Below are positions 8,950 through 17,354 of a DNA stretch of 52,329 nucleotides, piece by piece (positions within the stretch are counted from its first letter, which is position 1; every line of letters starts with the position of its first letter). The position numbers and the translations under genes are program-made. A model generated the notes under the pieces. That model saw only the letters and a list, made by a program, of their open reading frames with translations. It was not told the origin of the DNA and ran no database searches. Source of the DNA: Limosilactobacillus reuteri (GTDB lineage Bacteria > Bacillota > Bacilli > Lactobacillales > Lactobacillaceae); contig NZ_JAJGTZ010000036.1 in assembly GCF_020784725.1 (NCBI RefSeq), forward strand, positions 1 through 52,329, read 5' to 3'.

Positions 8950-10284
8950 TTAATCCACGCAAAGTTGCTTAATTGCTTGGGCATAAATTTCCATTGCTTT
9001 ATACATGTCTGGCAATGGCCATTGTTCGTTAGCTTGATGCATATAGTCGGGAGTCGTCGGTAACATTCCCCCAAAGGCAACACAATTATTCATAGTCCGA
9101 GCAAAGGTTGCTCCACCAGAAATTTGCGGTTCAGCATCAACATCCCCAGTTTGTTCTTTATAAATATTCATCAAGGTTTGAACTAATTTACTATCTTTAG
9201 GAACATATAGTGGTGCTAGATAATCAAAATGAACATACTTCAAATCGTAAGCTGCTACCTGCTTACTTAATTTTGCTAGTAATTTATCACGATCAACCGT
9301 TACCGGAATTCGTAAGTCGATTTGCATCCGTGTTTCATTTTCATTAATTTCAAGACTAGAAATATTGAAGGTTAATTGTCCAGATTCATCGCGAACATCA
9401 CCGAGAACATTACTCCCCGTCGCGTCTTCCTTAAACAGCTTACCAATAAAATCAAGTGGCTTAAAATCAAAAACATCATCAAGGGCAATTGCTAACCGCA
9501 AAATAGCATTCGTTCCTGCTGGTGCCATCATCGCATGAACGGACTTGCCCATAACAGTAATTGAATTACCATCACTCGTATATTCAAAGCCATGATTGTC
9601 TAAAGCTGCCCTAACTTCATCCTGCTTGGGGCCATCATACACTGCGGTATCAGGAACGGCATTAAACGCATTTTTCAAATTGAGTTTTAATTGATCTGTT
9701 CCCGGACCAACGAGATAAGATTGTTGCAGTCCCTTTTCAGCATATATTAATGGAAATTCAGCATCAGGAGAAATCCCACTATCAATTGGCGCTTCCTTTT
9801 TATTATATTCAGCAATTCCGCGCCATAGGATTTCTTCATCAGTTCCATAAATAAAACGAATTCGCTGATTAAAGTGATAACCTTGATCCATCAATGCTTT
9901 AACGGCATATAAGGCTGCAATTCCAGGCCCTTTATCGTCTTGTGATCCTCGTCCATAAACTGCATTATTGATTACTGTACCTTTAAATGGATCATGTTTC
10001 CATTTGCCTAAATCGCCGGCAGGAACCGTGTCAAGATGACAAATTACACCAAAAATTTTATCCCCACTACCAACTTCCGCATAGCCATAATACCCATCTG
10101 GATCTTTATAAGTCTTAAAACCTAGTTCATCGCAAATCTTCATCATCTCATCGAGGGCGTTACGAATTCCCTTACCAAATGGCGCGCCTTCTGCTGCTGA
10201 TTGATTATACGATGGAACCGAAATTAGTCGTTCTAAAGTTTTAACAGCAGCTTTTTGTTCCTCTTCTGTAATAATTTTATCCAT
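8950..10284 (-). CDS. pepV: Dipeptidase PepV (M20 metallopeptidase)
   Basis: PepV cleaves a broad range of dipeptides in the cytoplasm and is part of amino-acid supply in lactobacilli. The 444-aa length is near the usual 465-470. Zinc-site segments are visible: CHLDTVP (His ligand with catalytic Asp), GRGSQDDKGP (bridging Asp), YGTDEE (general base Glu and ligand) and a C-terminal MHQANE His. GGAGGAG precedes the ATG. It lies 12 bases after the permease gene, so the two are an operon: peptide or amino-acid uptake coupled to hydrolysis is a plausible but unproven link. Confidence 0.93.
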   Translation of the reverse strand: MDKIITEEEQKAAVKTLERLISVPSYNQSAAEGAPFGKGIRNALDEMMKICDELGFKTYKDPDGYYGYAEVGSGDKIFGVICHLDTVPAGDLGKWKHDPFKGTVINNAVYGRGSQDDKGPGIAALYAVKALMDQGYHFNQRIRFIYGTDEEILWRGIAEYNKKEAPIDSGISPDAEFPLIYAEKGLQQSYLVGPGTDQLKLNLKNAFNAVPDTAVYDGPKQDEVRAALDNHGFEYTSDGNSITVMGKSVHAMMAPAGTNAILRLAIALDDVFDFKPLDFIGKLFKEDATGSNVLGDVRDESGQLTFNISSLEINENETRMQIDLRIPVTVDRDKLLAKLSKQVAAYDLKYVHFDYLAPLYVPKDSKLVQTLMNIYKEQTGDVDAEPQISGGATFARTMNNCVAFGGMLPTTPDYMHQANEQWPLPDMYKAMEIYAQAIKQLCVD

Positions 10285-10296
10285 TCAAATCTCCTC

Positions 10297-11814
10297 CTAA
10301 AGCAAGGCAGCAATTCCTAAGAACAAGCAAGTAGCAACAAAGAGATAAATCATTAATTTCAACATCCACTTCCACCAAATGCCAACATTAATATGAGCAA
10401 TTGCTAATGCTCCCATAACAACTCCCGAAGTTGGGGTAATAAGGTTAACCCAACCTGAAGCTGCTTGATAAGCGGTAATAACAAGACTACCTGATACGTG
10501 CGCAAAATGCCCCATTGGTCCGATAATTCCCATCGTTGCAGCAGCTAGTCCAGATGTTGATGGAATTAAGAATGACATTGGAATATAGAAAATATAAGTC
10601 AAAATAATAAAGATCGTTTGGGATAATCCATGAAGGCCTAATTCTCCCCAGTAAAGAACTGTCCCAGTGATCATTCCATTATTCATTATTACTTGAATTC
10701 CCCGTGCAACTGCCACAATAATCGCAACGCTTAAGAAATCCCCCATTCCTGACATAAAGGCATCAATAAATTCGCTTTCCTTCATATGATAAACAGCCAT
10801 AATTAAGACTGACATAAAGAGGAAGAGCATGGTGATTTCATTAAAGTACCATGTTCCAAGCGGTGCCATATTATGCCCTAATAAATCGCCTAGAAATGGA
10901 ATATTAACCAACCACTTTGTAAATTTATCAAAAAATGTCCAATGACTATTAAGGTTTGCCCATGGAATTAATCCTAGAATCATCACAATAAAAGTAATCC
11001 CGAATAACCAAATAACTGTCTTTTGGCGGCCGGTCATCTTATGGTCGTCATTAGGGTCAGCCTTGACTAAAAATTGCTTTTCATCTTCCGCTCGTTGATT
11101 GTAAACCAATGATTTAGTTGGGTCTTTTTCAATTACCGATGCATAGTGGTAAACATAAATAATACTAATCGTGATCGTAATAATTAAAAGTATTACCCGG
11201 GAAACTAAACCATCACCGGGAGAAATATTTAATGTTTGAGAAGCTACGCCTGTGGCAAAGGGGTTAACGGTCGAAGCAAGACAACCAACTTGGCTTCCCA
11301 CTAAAGCAATAGCGACCGCCACAATTGAATCAAAGCCAACTCCCATCATCACGGGAATCAAGAGAGGATAGAACGCAATCGTTTCTTCTCCCATCCCATA
11401 TGTTGATCCACCAAGGGCAAACAGAAGCATTAAAATTGGAATCAATTGTTTTTCTCGTCCCTTATACCGGCGAACAATTGAACCAATCCCTTCATTTAAT
11501 GCATTTGTCTTATTGACTACTCCTAAGAATCCACCGATAACAAGAATAAATAGTGATACTGAGATGGCTCCATCTGTCTTTTTATCACCGACCATCCCGA
11601 TAACGGGAGCCATAAAGATATCCCAAATTCCCTGGGGTTTATTTGTAACCGCCTTATATGTGCCAGAAATAATATTCCCAGCTTTATCTGTTTCATATGT
11701 CCCCGCTGGTATAATCCACGTTAAAATTGCAATTAAAATAATAATTAAAAATAAAATTGTAAACGCAGAGGGCATATGAAAATGATGCTTTTTCTTCGTT
11801 TGTGTTTCCTGCAC
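10297..11814 (-). CDS. YfcC family permease (C4-dicarboxylate/basic amino-acid carrier superfamily)
   Basis: This is a 505-aa integral membrane protein with about 11-13 hydrophobic segments. The N-terminal MPSAFTILFLIIILIAI and the TWIIPAGTYE segment are typical of YfcC/ArcD-like proteins. The family includes arginine/ornithine antiporters and other carriers of unknown substrate, so I do not assign one. The start is a GTG at 11814 with GAGG 8 bases upstream; the next ATG is 13 codons in and has no comparable site. It is followed directly by pepV in the same operon. Confidence 0.83.
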   Translation of the reverse strand: MQETQTKKKHHFHMPSAFTILFLIIILIAILTWIIPAGTYETDKAGNIISGTYKAVTNKPQGIWDIFMAPVIGMVGDKKTDGAISVSLFILVIGGFLGVVNKTNALNEGIGSIVRRYKGREKQLIPILMLLFALGGSTYGMGEETIAFYPLLIPVMMGVGFDSIVAVAIALVGSQVGCLASTVNPFATGVASQTLNISPGDGLVSRVILLIITITISIIYVYHYASVIEKDPTKSLVYNQRAEDEKQFLVKADPNDDHKMTGRQKTVIWLFGITFIVMILGLIPWANLNSHWTFFDKFTKWLVNIPFLGDLLGHNMAPLGTWYFNEITMLFLFMSVLIMAVYHMKESEFIDAFMSGMGDFLSVAIIVAVARGIQVIMNNGMITGTVLYWGELGLHGLSQTIFIILTYIFYIPMSFLIPSTSGLAAATMGIIGPMGHFAHVSGSLVITAYQAASGWVNLITPTSGVVMGALAIAHINVGIWWKWMLKLMIYLFVATCLFLGIAALL

Positions 11815-11906
11815 GATAACCGCCTCTTTTGTAAAATTAATATCAATTTTATTTTAATTCAGTTTGAAAGCGGCTTCAACCAAATCTAAGAATTGTCCTT
11901 AAAGAA

Positions 11907-11945
11907 TGCTATAATTGCCTTGTAGCAATTTTAAGGAGGCTGAAG
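11907..11945 (+). promoter_or_regulatory. Extended -10 promoter and leader of the peroxidase gene
   Basis: TGC followed by TATAAT (11910-11915) makes an extended -10 without a good -35. The AAGGAGG site follows about 20 bases later. Confidence 0.5.
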
Positions 11946-11948
11946 CCA

Positions 11949-12893
11949 ATGGTAATGAATCCCAGTAAAGCTCAAGACGTTTGGAAAGATGCTGGTGAAC
12001 ATGTTCAATTTACTGTATTAGAATTAAAACGAGAAGATCAAGCAAAGGAACAAGAAGCAATTCAAGAATTTGTTGAACGGTTCCAGGCAATTACTCGATC
12101 ACTGCGAATCCGAGATAATAAAGGTAATCTTAAAGTTTCTTTAGGCTTTAGCAAGGACGCATGGGACTATCTTTTCCCCAATGCCCCCAAACCCAAAGAA
12201 TTAGAAACTTACCAAACATTAACCGGGCCAAAATACAAAATGCCTGCTGCAAAAGGAGATATCTTCCTCCATATTCGGGCAAACGATGAAGCTGCTGTTT
12301 ACGAATTCATGGCCCAAGTAATGCTCTTCATTAGGGATATTACTAATGTTGTTGATGAAACAAAAGGCTTTCGCTATTTTGAAGGCCGGGCCATTATTGG
12401 CTTTATTGATGGAACTGAAAATCCAGAACCTCAGGATGCTGCTGAGTACGCCATTATTGGTGATGAAGACCCTACGTTTGAAAATGGTTCATATGCCTTT
12501 GCCCAAAAATGGCGACATAACATGGATATCTGGAATAAGTTAACTACTGAAACACAAGAAAAAGCTGTTGGTCGAAAAAAGTTTTCTGACTTAGAATTAA
12601 GCGAAAAAGAAAAGTTTAAGAATGCACATAATGTCGCTTCCCAAGCTAAAATCAATGGAGTTGAACAAAAAATTGTGCGCATGAATGTTCCGTATTCAGA
12701 CCCTGCCGCTGATAATACCGGAACTTTCTTTATCGGTTATTCACGGCATTGGACTGTAACTAAGAAAATGCTTGAAAATATGCTTGAGCAAAACGATTAT
12801 CTCCTAACCTTCTCTGATATTTTAGGTGGTCAACTCTTCTTTATCCCTTCGCGCCCAATATTGGATCAAATTGCTGAGGGTGAATTAAATTAA
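11949..12893 (+). CDS. DyP-type heme peroxidase
   Basis: Dye-decolorizing peroxidases use heme and hydrogen peroxide to oxidise bulky substrates. The diagnostic G-x-x-D-G box is present as GFIDGTENP near residue 151, where the Asp acts in peroxide cleavage. A His in the YSRHW or RHNMD regions would be the proximal heme ligand. The 314-aa length fits the cytoplasmic form; there is no Tat signal and no encapsulin tail I can see. AAGGAGG lies 9 bases before the first of two close ATGs (11949 and 11955). The gene is alone. A heme requirement is notable because only ferrochelatase, at 18.7 kb, represents heme synthesis in this window. Confidence 0.9.
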   Translation: MVMNPSKAQDVWKDAGEHVQFTVLELKREDQAKEQEAIQEFVERFQAITRSLRIRDNKGNLKVSLGFSKDAWDYLFPNAPKPKELETYQTLTGPKYKMPAAKGDIFLHIRANDEAAVYEFMAQVMLFIRDITNVVDETKGFRYFEGRAIIGFIDGTENPEPQDAAEYAIIGDEDPTFENGSYAFAQKWRHNMDIWNKLTTETQEKAVGRKKFSDLELSEKEKFKNAHNVASQAKINGVEQKIVRMNVPYSDPAADNTGTFFIGYSRHWTVTKKMLENMLEQNDYLLTFSDILGGQLFFIPSRPILDQIAEGELN

Positions 12894-12897
12894 TTAG

Positions 12898-12926
12898 TTG
12901 ACAACTTAAAAGTAAATTGCTATATT
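12898..12926 (+). promoter_or_regulatory. Consensus promoter of the ABC-F attenuator leader
   Basis: TTGACA (12898-12903), a 17-base gap and TATATT (12921-12926) lie right after the peroxidase stop. The predicted transcript begins near 12933, leaving a leader of about 225 bases before the ABC-F ATG. Confidence 0.8.
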
Positions 12927-12956
12927 ATTAGCAATAAATTTTAGGAGGGATCATCC

Positions 12957-13049
12957 ATTGAAATTTTAATTCTACACAATTTAACGTATCTGACACTGTG
13001 GACTTACGCAGAAAAGGTACTATGGGTAGAATTATTTTTCAATGATTGA
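12957..13049 (+). CDS. Possible leader peptide of the ABC-F gene
   Basis: AGGAGGG at 12943-12949 is followed after 8-9 bases by overlapping start options. TTG at 12958 gives only Met-Lys-Phe-stop. The rare start ATT at 12957 opens a 30-codon frame ending at the TGA at 13047. A perfect ribosome-binding site so far from the ABC-F gene strongly suggests that something is translated here. Which frame is used cannot be told from sequence. The small ORF would be the sensor of the attenuator. Confidence 0.45.
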   Translation: MEILILHNLTYLTLWTYAEKVLWVELFFND

Positions 13050-13088
13050 TCAATAAATGAGAACTAATGGACCAACACCATTAGTTTT

Positions 13089-13118
13089 AAAAGTCTACCT
13101 GTAGGGGTAGACTTTTTT
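13089..13118 (+). terminator. Intrinsic terminator inside the ABC-F leader
   Basis: AAAAGTCTACC pairs with GGTAGACTTTT around a 6-base loop, followed by six T. It ends 39 bases before the ABC-F start codon, so it must be bypassed for expression. Confidence 0.85.
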
Positions 13119-13157
13119 AGTTACCTTTTCTGCAAGTAACGAAAGGGTGATTTTTTA

Positions 13158-14627
13158 ATGGAACCAATTACAATAAATAATTTAACTTTTGCCTATCCAG
13201 GACAAGAACCGCTTTTTAATCATTGCGATCTTAATATTAGCAGCGATTGGAAGCTAGGTCTTCTCGGCCGAAATGGTCGTGGTAAAACCACATTACTCAA
13301 ACTCTTGCAAAAACAACTTTCCTTTCAAGGAAGTATTCAGACTAATCTTAAATTCAACTATTATCCATTAGTAATTCGTGAACCAGATGATTACACGTTA
13401 AACGTCCTTACGCGAAGTGGCTATCAAGGTGAACAATGGCAAATCGAACGAGAATTAAATTTGATGTCAACTCCCACAGAATTACTATGGCAACCTTTCA
13501 GTAGTCTTAGTGGTGGCGAACAAACACGCGTAATGCTAGCAACCCTTTTTGCCCAAGATGGATCCTTCCCCCTGCTTGATGAACCTACTAATCACCTTGA
13601 TCAGGATGGGCGAAAACAAATTGCTCAATACTTAAAAACAAAGAAAACCGGCTTCATTATCACTAGTCATGACCGAAATTTTCTCGACAAAGTCATTGAC
13701 CATGCATTAGTGATTGAACAACACCAGCTTGTTTTAACTCATGGTAATTACAGTGATTATTTTATTCATAAGGAGCAACGAGATTCTAGGACCATCAAGA
13801 AAAATGAAAACTTATTAAAAGATATTCATCATTTAAAGCAAACACGTCAGGCAAAATCTCAATGGGCTCAACAAGCAGAAAATGAAAAGAAGAATAATTC
13901 GCATGCGGATAAGGGATTTATTGGTGCCAAAGCTGCAAAAATGATGAAAAAGGCAACTATAATGAAAGGACGCTTAGATACTGCAATCGAAGAACGAAAA
14001 GGGCTTTTAAGAGAAATCGAAAAAGTTGTTCCGCTAACAATTAATGTCCTCCCTCCTAATCATCAACCATTGTTAACCATTAATGATCTAACGTTATCGC
14101 ATCCAACTAAACAACTCTGTTCTAATTTAACCGTGACCGTTGAGAAAAACGATCAGATCCTGCTTTGTGGTAATAATGGTACTGGTAAGTCTAGTATTAT
14201 TAATGCAATCCTCGGGACATTCAGTGGTAAGCAAAGCGGAGATATACTTTTGAGCAATGCACTTAAAATTAGTACAGTGCGTCAAGATTATTCTGATAAT
14301 CATGGAAGTTTACGTAGTTTTGCTTCCGCTTCTAAAATTAACTACGATCAATTCCTTAACATTCTTCGTAAATTAGGAATGGAACGCGCTACTTTTAATG
14401 TTCCAATTGAAGAAATGAGTATGGGACAACAAAAGAAAGTTGAATTAGCACGGTCGTTAGCTGAGCCAGCCCATCTTTATTTATGGGATGAGCCACTAAA
14501 CTATCTCGATACTTATAATCAGCAACAGCTAATTCAATTAATTCAAGAAAAGCGACCACCAATGCTAATTGTTGAACATGACCAAAATTTCATTAATCAG
14601 GTTGCTACAAAGAAAATTAAAATTTAA
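13158..14627 (+). CDS. ABC-F family ATPase, probable ribosome-protection protein
   Basis: The 489-aa protein has two ATP-binding cassettes and no membrane segment. The first has Walker A GRNGRGKT (37-44), signature LSGGEQ and Walker B LLDEPTNHLD. A basic coiled linker of about 60-80 residues follows (residues 205-285). The second has Walker A GNNGTGKS, the variant signature MSMGQQKK, and LWDEPLNYLD. The LWDEPLNYLD box resembles the Vga/Lsa/Msr antibiotic-resistance group more than housekeeping EttA or Uup. These proteins bind the E-site and dislodge ribosome-targeting drugs; which drugs, if any, cannot be told here. Expression is probably gated by the upstream attenuator. Confidence 0.87.
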   Translation: MEPITINNLTFAYPGQEPLFNHCDLNISSDWKLGLLGRNGRGKTTLLKLLQKQLSFQGSIQTNLKFNYYPLVIREPDDYTLNVLTRSGYQGEQWQIERELNLMSTPTELLWQPFSSLSGGEQTRVMLATLFAQDGSFPLLDEPTNHLDQDGRKQIAQYLKTKKTGFIITSHDRNFLDKVIDHALVIEQHQLVLTHGNYSDYFIHKEQRDSRTIKKNENLLKDIHHLKQTRQAKSQWAQQAENEKKNNSHADKGFIGAKAAKMMKKATIMKGRLDTAIEERKGLLREIEKVVPLTINVLPPNHQPLLTINDLTLSHPTKQLCSNLTVTVEKNDQILLCGNNGTGKSSIINAILGTFSGKQSGDILLSNALKISTVRQDYSDNHGSLRSFASASKINYDQFLNILRKLGMERATFNVPIEEMSMGQQKKVELARSLAEPAHLYLWDEPLNYLDTYNQQQLIQLIQEKRPPMLIVEHDQNFINQVATKKIKI

Positions 14628-14666
14628 TATTTCCTGGGAAATAATCGAATTTACTAATTCAATGTT

Positions 14667-14713
14667 AAAAAGGAGCTTCACGCGACGAATTAATAGTCGC
14701 TTGAAGCTCCTTT
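14667..14713. terminator. Bidirectional terminator between ABC-F and hydrolase genes
   Basis: AAAGGAGCTTCA and TGAAGCTCCTTT pair, with an inner CGAC/GTCG extension. A-rich and T-rich flanks allow termination in both directions. Confidence 0.82.
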
Positions 14714-14718
14714 ATCAG

Positions 14719-15435
14719 CTAAATTAAATTTAATTCAGTTAACCACCCAAGAAATAGTGGGAACCACCTTCCCATATGTGTATCTATCCGGTCATTATTG
14801 ACAATACCAGTATATTCGTTAGCTAACGCGATTCCGTGGCCCCCAGTACCAAATTCATGTAATTCATATGGAATATCATGCTTAATTAATGCATCTGCAT
14901 ATACTTGGAGGTGATCAACAAAGGGAGTCAGTTCATCTTTTGCCGATCCCCACATAAAGGTTGGGGGTGTTTGCGGATTTACCAATTTCGCCACATTTTC
15001 CGTTGTAACCCCCATGCGTTCATCAATCAAGGGTTGAATAACAGGATATCCTAATGCAGCGAATTTAGCATGGGTTAGTTTTTCATTACTATATGCAGCG
15101 GCAATTTGGCCTCCTGCAGAAAAGCCAATAATTCCCAACCGATCAACGTCAACATCTAATTCATCTGCATGGTTAATGATATATTCAAATGCTTGGTGAA
15201 CTGCTATTTTGGCTTCTTCATAATTTTTATGTTCAACTACCGGATATCGCACAACAAACGTTTGCCATGCATGTGTTGCAAACGTTAATGCCACCCGTTC
15301 AGAATCTCGTTCCATAATCTGGTTATAACTGCCTCCTGGCAAAATAACAAGACTGGGTAACGCTTTATCACTATTACTATGATAAATATCTAGAGACGAA
15401 TATGGTTGATCTAAGTTAACACTTTTAAATTCCAT
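14719..15435 (-). CDS. Alpha/beta hydrolase, probable esterase
   Basis: This 238-aa cytoplasmic protein has the oxyanion segment LPGGSYNQ (around residue 33), the nucleophile elbow GFSAGG (around residue 104), an acid in KDELTP and a C-terminal His in GGHGIAL. These form the Ser-Asp-His triad of the BD-FAE/acetyl-esterase group. A short-chain carboxyl ester or acetylated sugar is a likely substrate but is not shown. It stands alone between a terminator and the divergent YeiH gene. Confidence 0.82.
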   Translation of the reverse strand: MEFKSVNLDQPYSSLDIYHSNSDKALPSLVILPGGSYNQIMERDSERVALTFATHAWQTFVVRYPVVEHKNYEEAKIAVHQAFEYIINHADELDVDVDRLGIIGFSAGGQIAAAYSNEKLTHAKFAALGYPVIQPLIDERMGVTTENVAKLVNPQTPPTFMWGSAKDELTPFVDHLQVYADALIKHDIPYELHEFGTGGHGIALANEYTGIVNNDRIDTHMGRWFPLFLGWLTELNLI

Positions 15436-15552
15436 TTTCTCACCTCATTTTGATTTTTCTAAATGTTGAAATTACAAATAATAGTATAACCTTAATACGA
15501 GATAAACGATACAATTAAACAGTTTATTATTAATTTCTAAATTTCCTCTTGT

Positions 15553-15581
15553 TTATCACGATACATTTGTTAAAGTGATAA
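15553..15581 (+). promoter_or_regulatory. Inverted repeat upstream of yeiH
   Basis: TTATCAC (15553-15559) and GTGATAA (15575-15581) are perfect 7-base arms with a 15-base spacer. They end about 35 bases before the ATG. A regulator site is possible; no regulator gene is adjacent. Confidence 0.35.
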
Positions 15582-15615
15582 GGTATCAATTATCAATTGG
15601 GGGTTAGAAAATCTA

Positions 15616-16644
15616 ATGAGTATTATGAAGACTAGGTCATTTTGGATTGCCGCTATTATGACCTTAATCTGTTCTGTCGCTGGAGTCCTTTTAGCAAAAC
15701 TTCCTTATATCAACTTGATTGGGGCACTGGTTATTGCTTTGCTATTAGGTATTGCAATGCAGTTGACTCCTGCTAGCTTGCGCAATGAGGCTCAAGGTGG
15801 CATCGGATTTATTTCTAACAAATTTTTACGGCTTGGTATTATTCTTCTTGGTTTTCGCTTAAACCTAGAAAAACTTGCTGCCGCTGGTGTTAAGACTATT
15901 TTGGTTGCAGCCATTGGCGTTACCGGAACGATTGTCCTTACTTATTGGCTGAGTCGAAAGTTTGGCGCAGAAGATGAATTAGCTATCCTTTCTGCTTGCG
16001 GCTGTGGTATTTGTGGAGCGGCTGCCGTAATGGGGGTTTCACCACAAATTGAAACTAACAATGAGGAGCGCAAACGAGAAAATGAAGTATTAGCTGTTGC
16101 TGTTGTTTGTGTAATGGGGACAGTCTTTACTTTAGTTGAAATTGGAATCAAACCACTTCTCGGGCTGACTGATCCACAGTTTGGTATTGTTGCTGGTGGT
16201 TCATTACACGAAATTGCGCATGCCGTTGCAGCCGGAGGAGCTTTTGGTGAGGCAAGTTTAGATAACGCCCTTATCATGAAACTTTCACGAGTTCTTCTCT
16301 TAGCACCTGTTGCTTTAATTGTTGGTTACTGGTACCAACACCGCCTTGTAGTTGAAAGTGAAGAAGACCATACTAAAGAACCAAAGAAATTACCAATCCC
16401 TTGGTTCCTCGGTGGTTTTATTTTAACTAGTGTGCTAGGAACCTTTCTTCCATTCTCACCAGCCTTTCTCGATGCCCTTGTGCAAGCAGCCTATATCTTT
16501 TTAGGAATGGCAATGGCTGCATTAGGTGTTTCAGTAAACTTTAAGGTTATTTTCAAACGCGGAGGGGCTGTTTTTGGTGCAGCTGTGATTAGCTCAACCT
16601 GTTTATTAGTATTCATGATTATTATGAGTAAATTATTCTTCTAA
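15616..16644 (+). CDS. YeiH family (UPF0324) putative sulfate/anion exporter
   Basis: The 342-aa membrane protein has about 10 hydrophobic segments. The CGCGICGAAA segment (around residues 127-136) and GGSLHEIAHAVAAG are hallmarks of the YeiH/UPF0324 family. Members are annotated as putative sulfate exporters and linked to sulfur or cysteine metabolism, though evidence for transport is thin. GGGGGT lies about 12 bases before the first ATG, with a second ATG three codons on. A sulfur theme fits the cysteine-synthase-like gene 1 kb downstream on the other strand, but the two are not an operon. Confidence 0.85.
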   Translation: MSIMKTRSFWIAAIMTLICSVAGVLLAKLPYINLIGALVIALLLGIAMQLTPASLRNEAQGGIGFISNKFLRLGIILLGFRLNLEKLAAAGVKTILVAAIGVTGTIVLTYWLSRKFGAEDELAILSACGCGICGAAAVMGVSPQIETNNEERKRENEVLAVAVVCVMGTVFTLVEIGIKPLLGLTDPQFGIVAGGSLHEIAHAVAAGGAFGEASLDNALIMKLSRVLLLAPVALIVGYWYQHRLVVESEEDHTKEPKKLPIPWFLGGFILTSVLGTFLPFSPAFLDALVQAAYIFLGMAMAALGVSVNFKVIFKRGGAVFGAAVISSTCLLVFMIIMSKLFF

Positions 16645-16649
16645 TTATT

Positions 16650-16715
16650 AAAAGCGTTAAGATTGAGGATTTATTTTAGTGGCATATAGCCTTTCCTTCA
16701 AATTTAACGCTTTTT
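16650..16715. terminator. Terminator between yeiH and the flavin reductase gene
   Basis: AAAAGCGTTAA and TTAACGCTTTT form an 11-bp stem with a long loop of about 42 bases, flanked by T and A tracts. It serves convergent genes; the long loop weakens the call. Confidence 0.6.
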
Positions 16716-16727
16716 ATTTATAGTCTT

Positions 16728-17267
16728 CTATTTAAGTGCCTTTCCCAGCTGATAAGCTTCTTCAACGTGTTGAGCCAATTTTTGATTATTCCAAGAATCA
16801 GCTGCAAGCACCTCTCCTATTTTATCCCAACGCATGTATTCAAGTAATTGCTTAAAATATAAGTTAAGTGATGCAAAGGCATCTTCTTGTCCATAACCAC
16901 TCACTAAAGTAATAGCTTTCTTTCCGCCGTGGAGTTCATGGTTATAGTTGTAGAAACGATCAATTACTGCTTTTAGTGCTGCATTGATCCCATAATAATA
17001 TAATGAACTAACCAAGACTACCATATCTGCCGCTAACAGCTTAGGCATTACTTCATTAGTAATAACATCATTCGGTTCAATCGCCACTTCTTGTCCGGGA
17101 TGATTGTCTTCCAATTTAATCATTGAAAATTCATCGGTCCGGCGTCCAGCATCAAAGCGATAAACGGCATTTCCTGCTTCAGTAGCGCCCTTAACAAAGG
17201 CATCTGCTAATTGCTCAGAAGTTCCTGGATGATGGGGACTTCCTGTTAATACAACAATCTTCATCAT
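16728..17267 (-). CDS. NAD(P)H-dependent FMN reductase / flavodoxin-fold oxidoreductase
   Basis: The 179-aa flavodoxin-like fold begins with the phosphate-binding loop LTGSPHHPGTSEQL (residues 6-19). The SSLYYYGINAALKAVIDRF segment (around residues 88-106) is typical of iron-sulfur-flavoprotein-like NAD(P)H:FMN reductases. Cytoplasmic electron transfer to a quinone, azo or nitro compound is likely, with no substrate shown. The start is the first of two ATGs (17267) after AAGGGCGG. It is 88 bases downstream of a small ORF that itself follows the cysteine-synthase-like gene, so read-through from there is possible. Confidence 0.8.
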   Translation of the reverse strand: MMKIVVLTGSPHHPGTSEQLADAFVKGATEAGNAVYRFDAGRRTDEFSMIKLEDNHPGQEVAIEPNDVITNEVMPKLLAADMVVLVSSLYYYGINAALKAVIDRFYNYNHELHGGKKAITLVSGYGQEDAFASLNLYFKQLLEYMRWDKIGEVLAADSWNNQKLAQHVEEAYQLGKALK

Positions 17268-17354
17268 GATCCCGCCCTTTCTTACTTAATTATAGTGATA
17301 ATTCGACCAGATTAGAAATAGAAACATTGAATGTTAATAGATAGCTAAAATGAA

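Larger units (their letters stand above)
12949..13133 (+). promoter_or_regulatory. Translation-linked attenuator in the ABC-F leader
   Basis: The leader can fold in exclusive ways. The early segment 12949-12975 is nearly complementary to 13026-13052, including the perfect 8-bp pair AATTCTAC/GTAGAATT. In that fold GGTAGA (13025-13030) is locked away and the terminator at 13089-13118 can form. If a ribosome holds the early segment, TGGGTAGA (13023-13030) can pair with TCTACCTG (13094-13101), the 5' arm of the terminator. A local hairpin (AACTAATGG/CCATTAGTT, 13062-13086) and a perfect 12-bp outer pair (GCAGAAAAGGTA 13008-13019 with TACCTTTTCTGC 13122-13133) would support readthrough. Such leaders are known upstream of antibiotic-responsive ABC-F genes. 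Confidence 0.7.
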
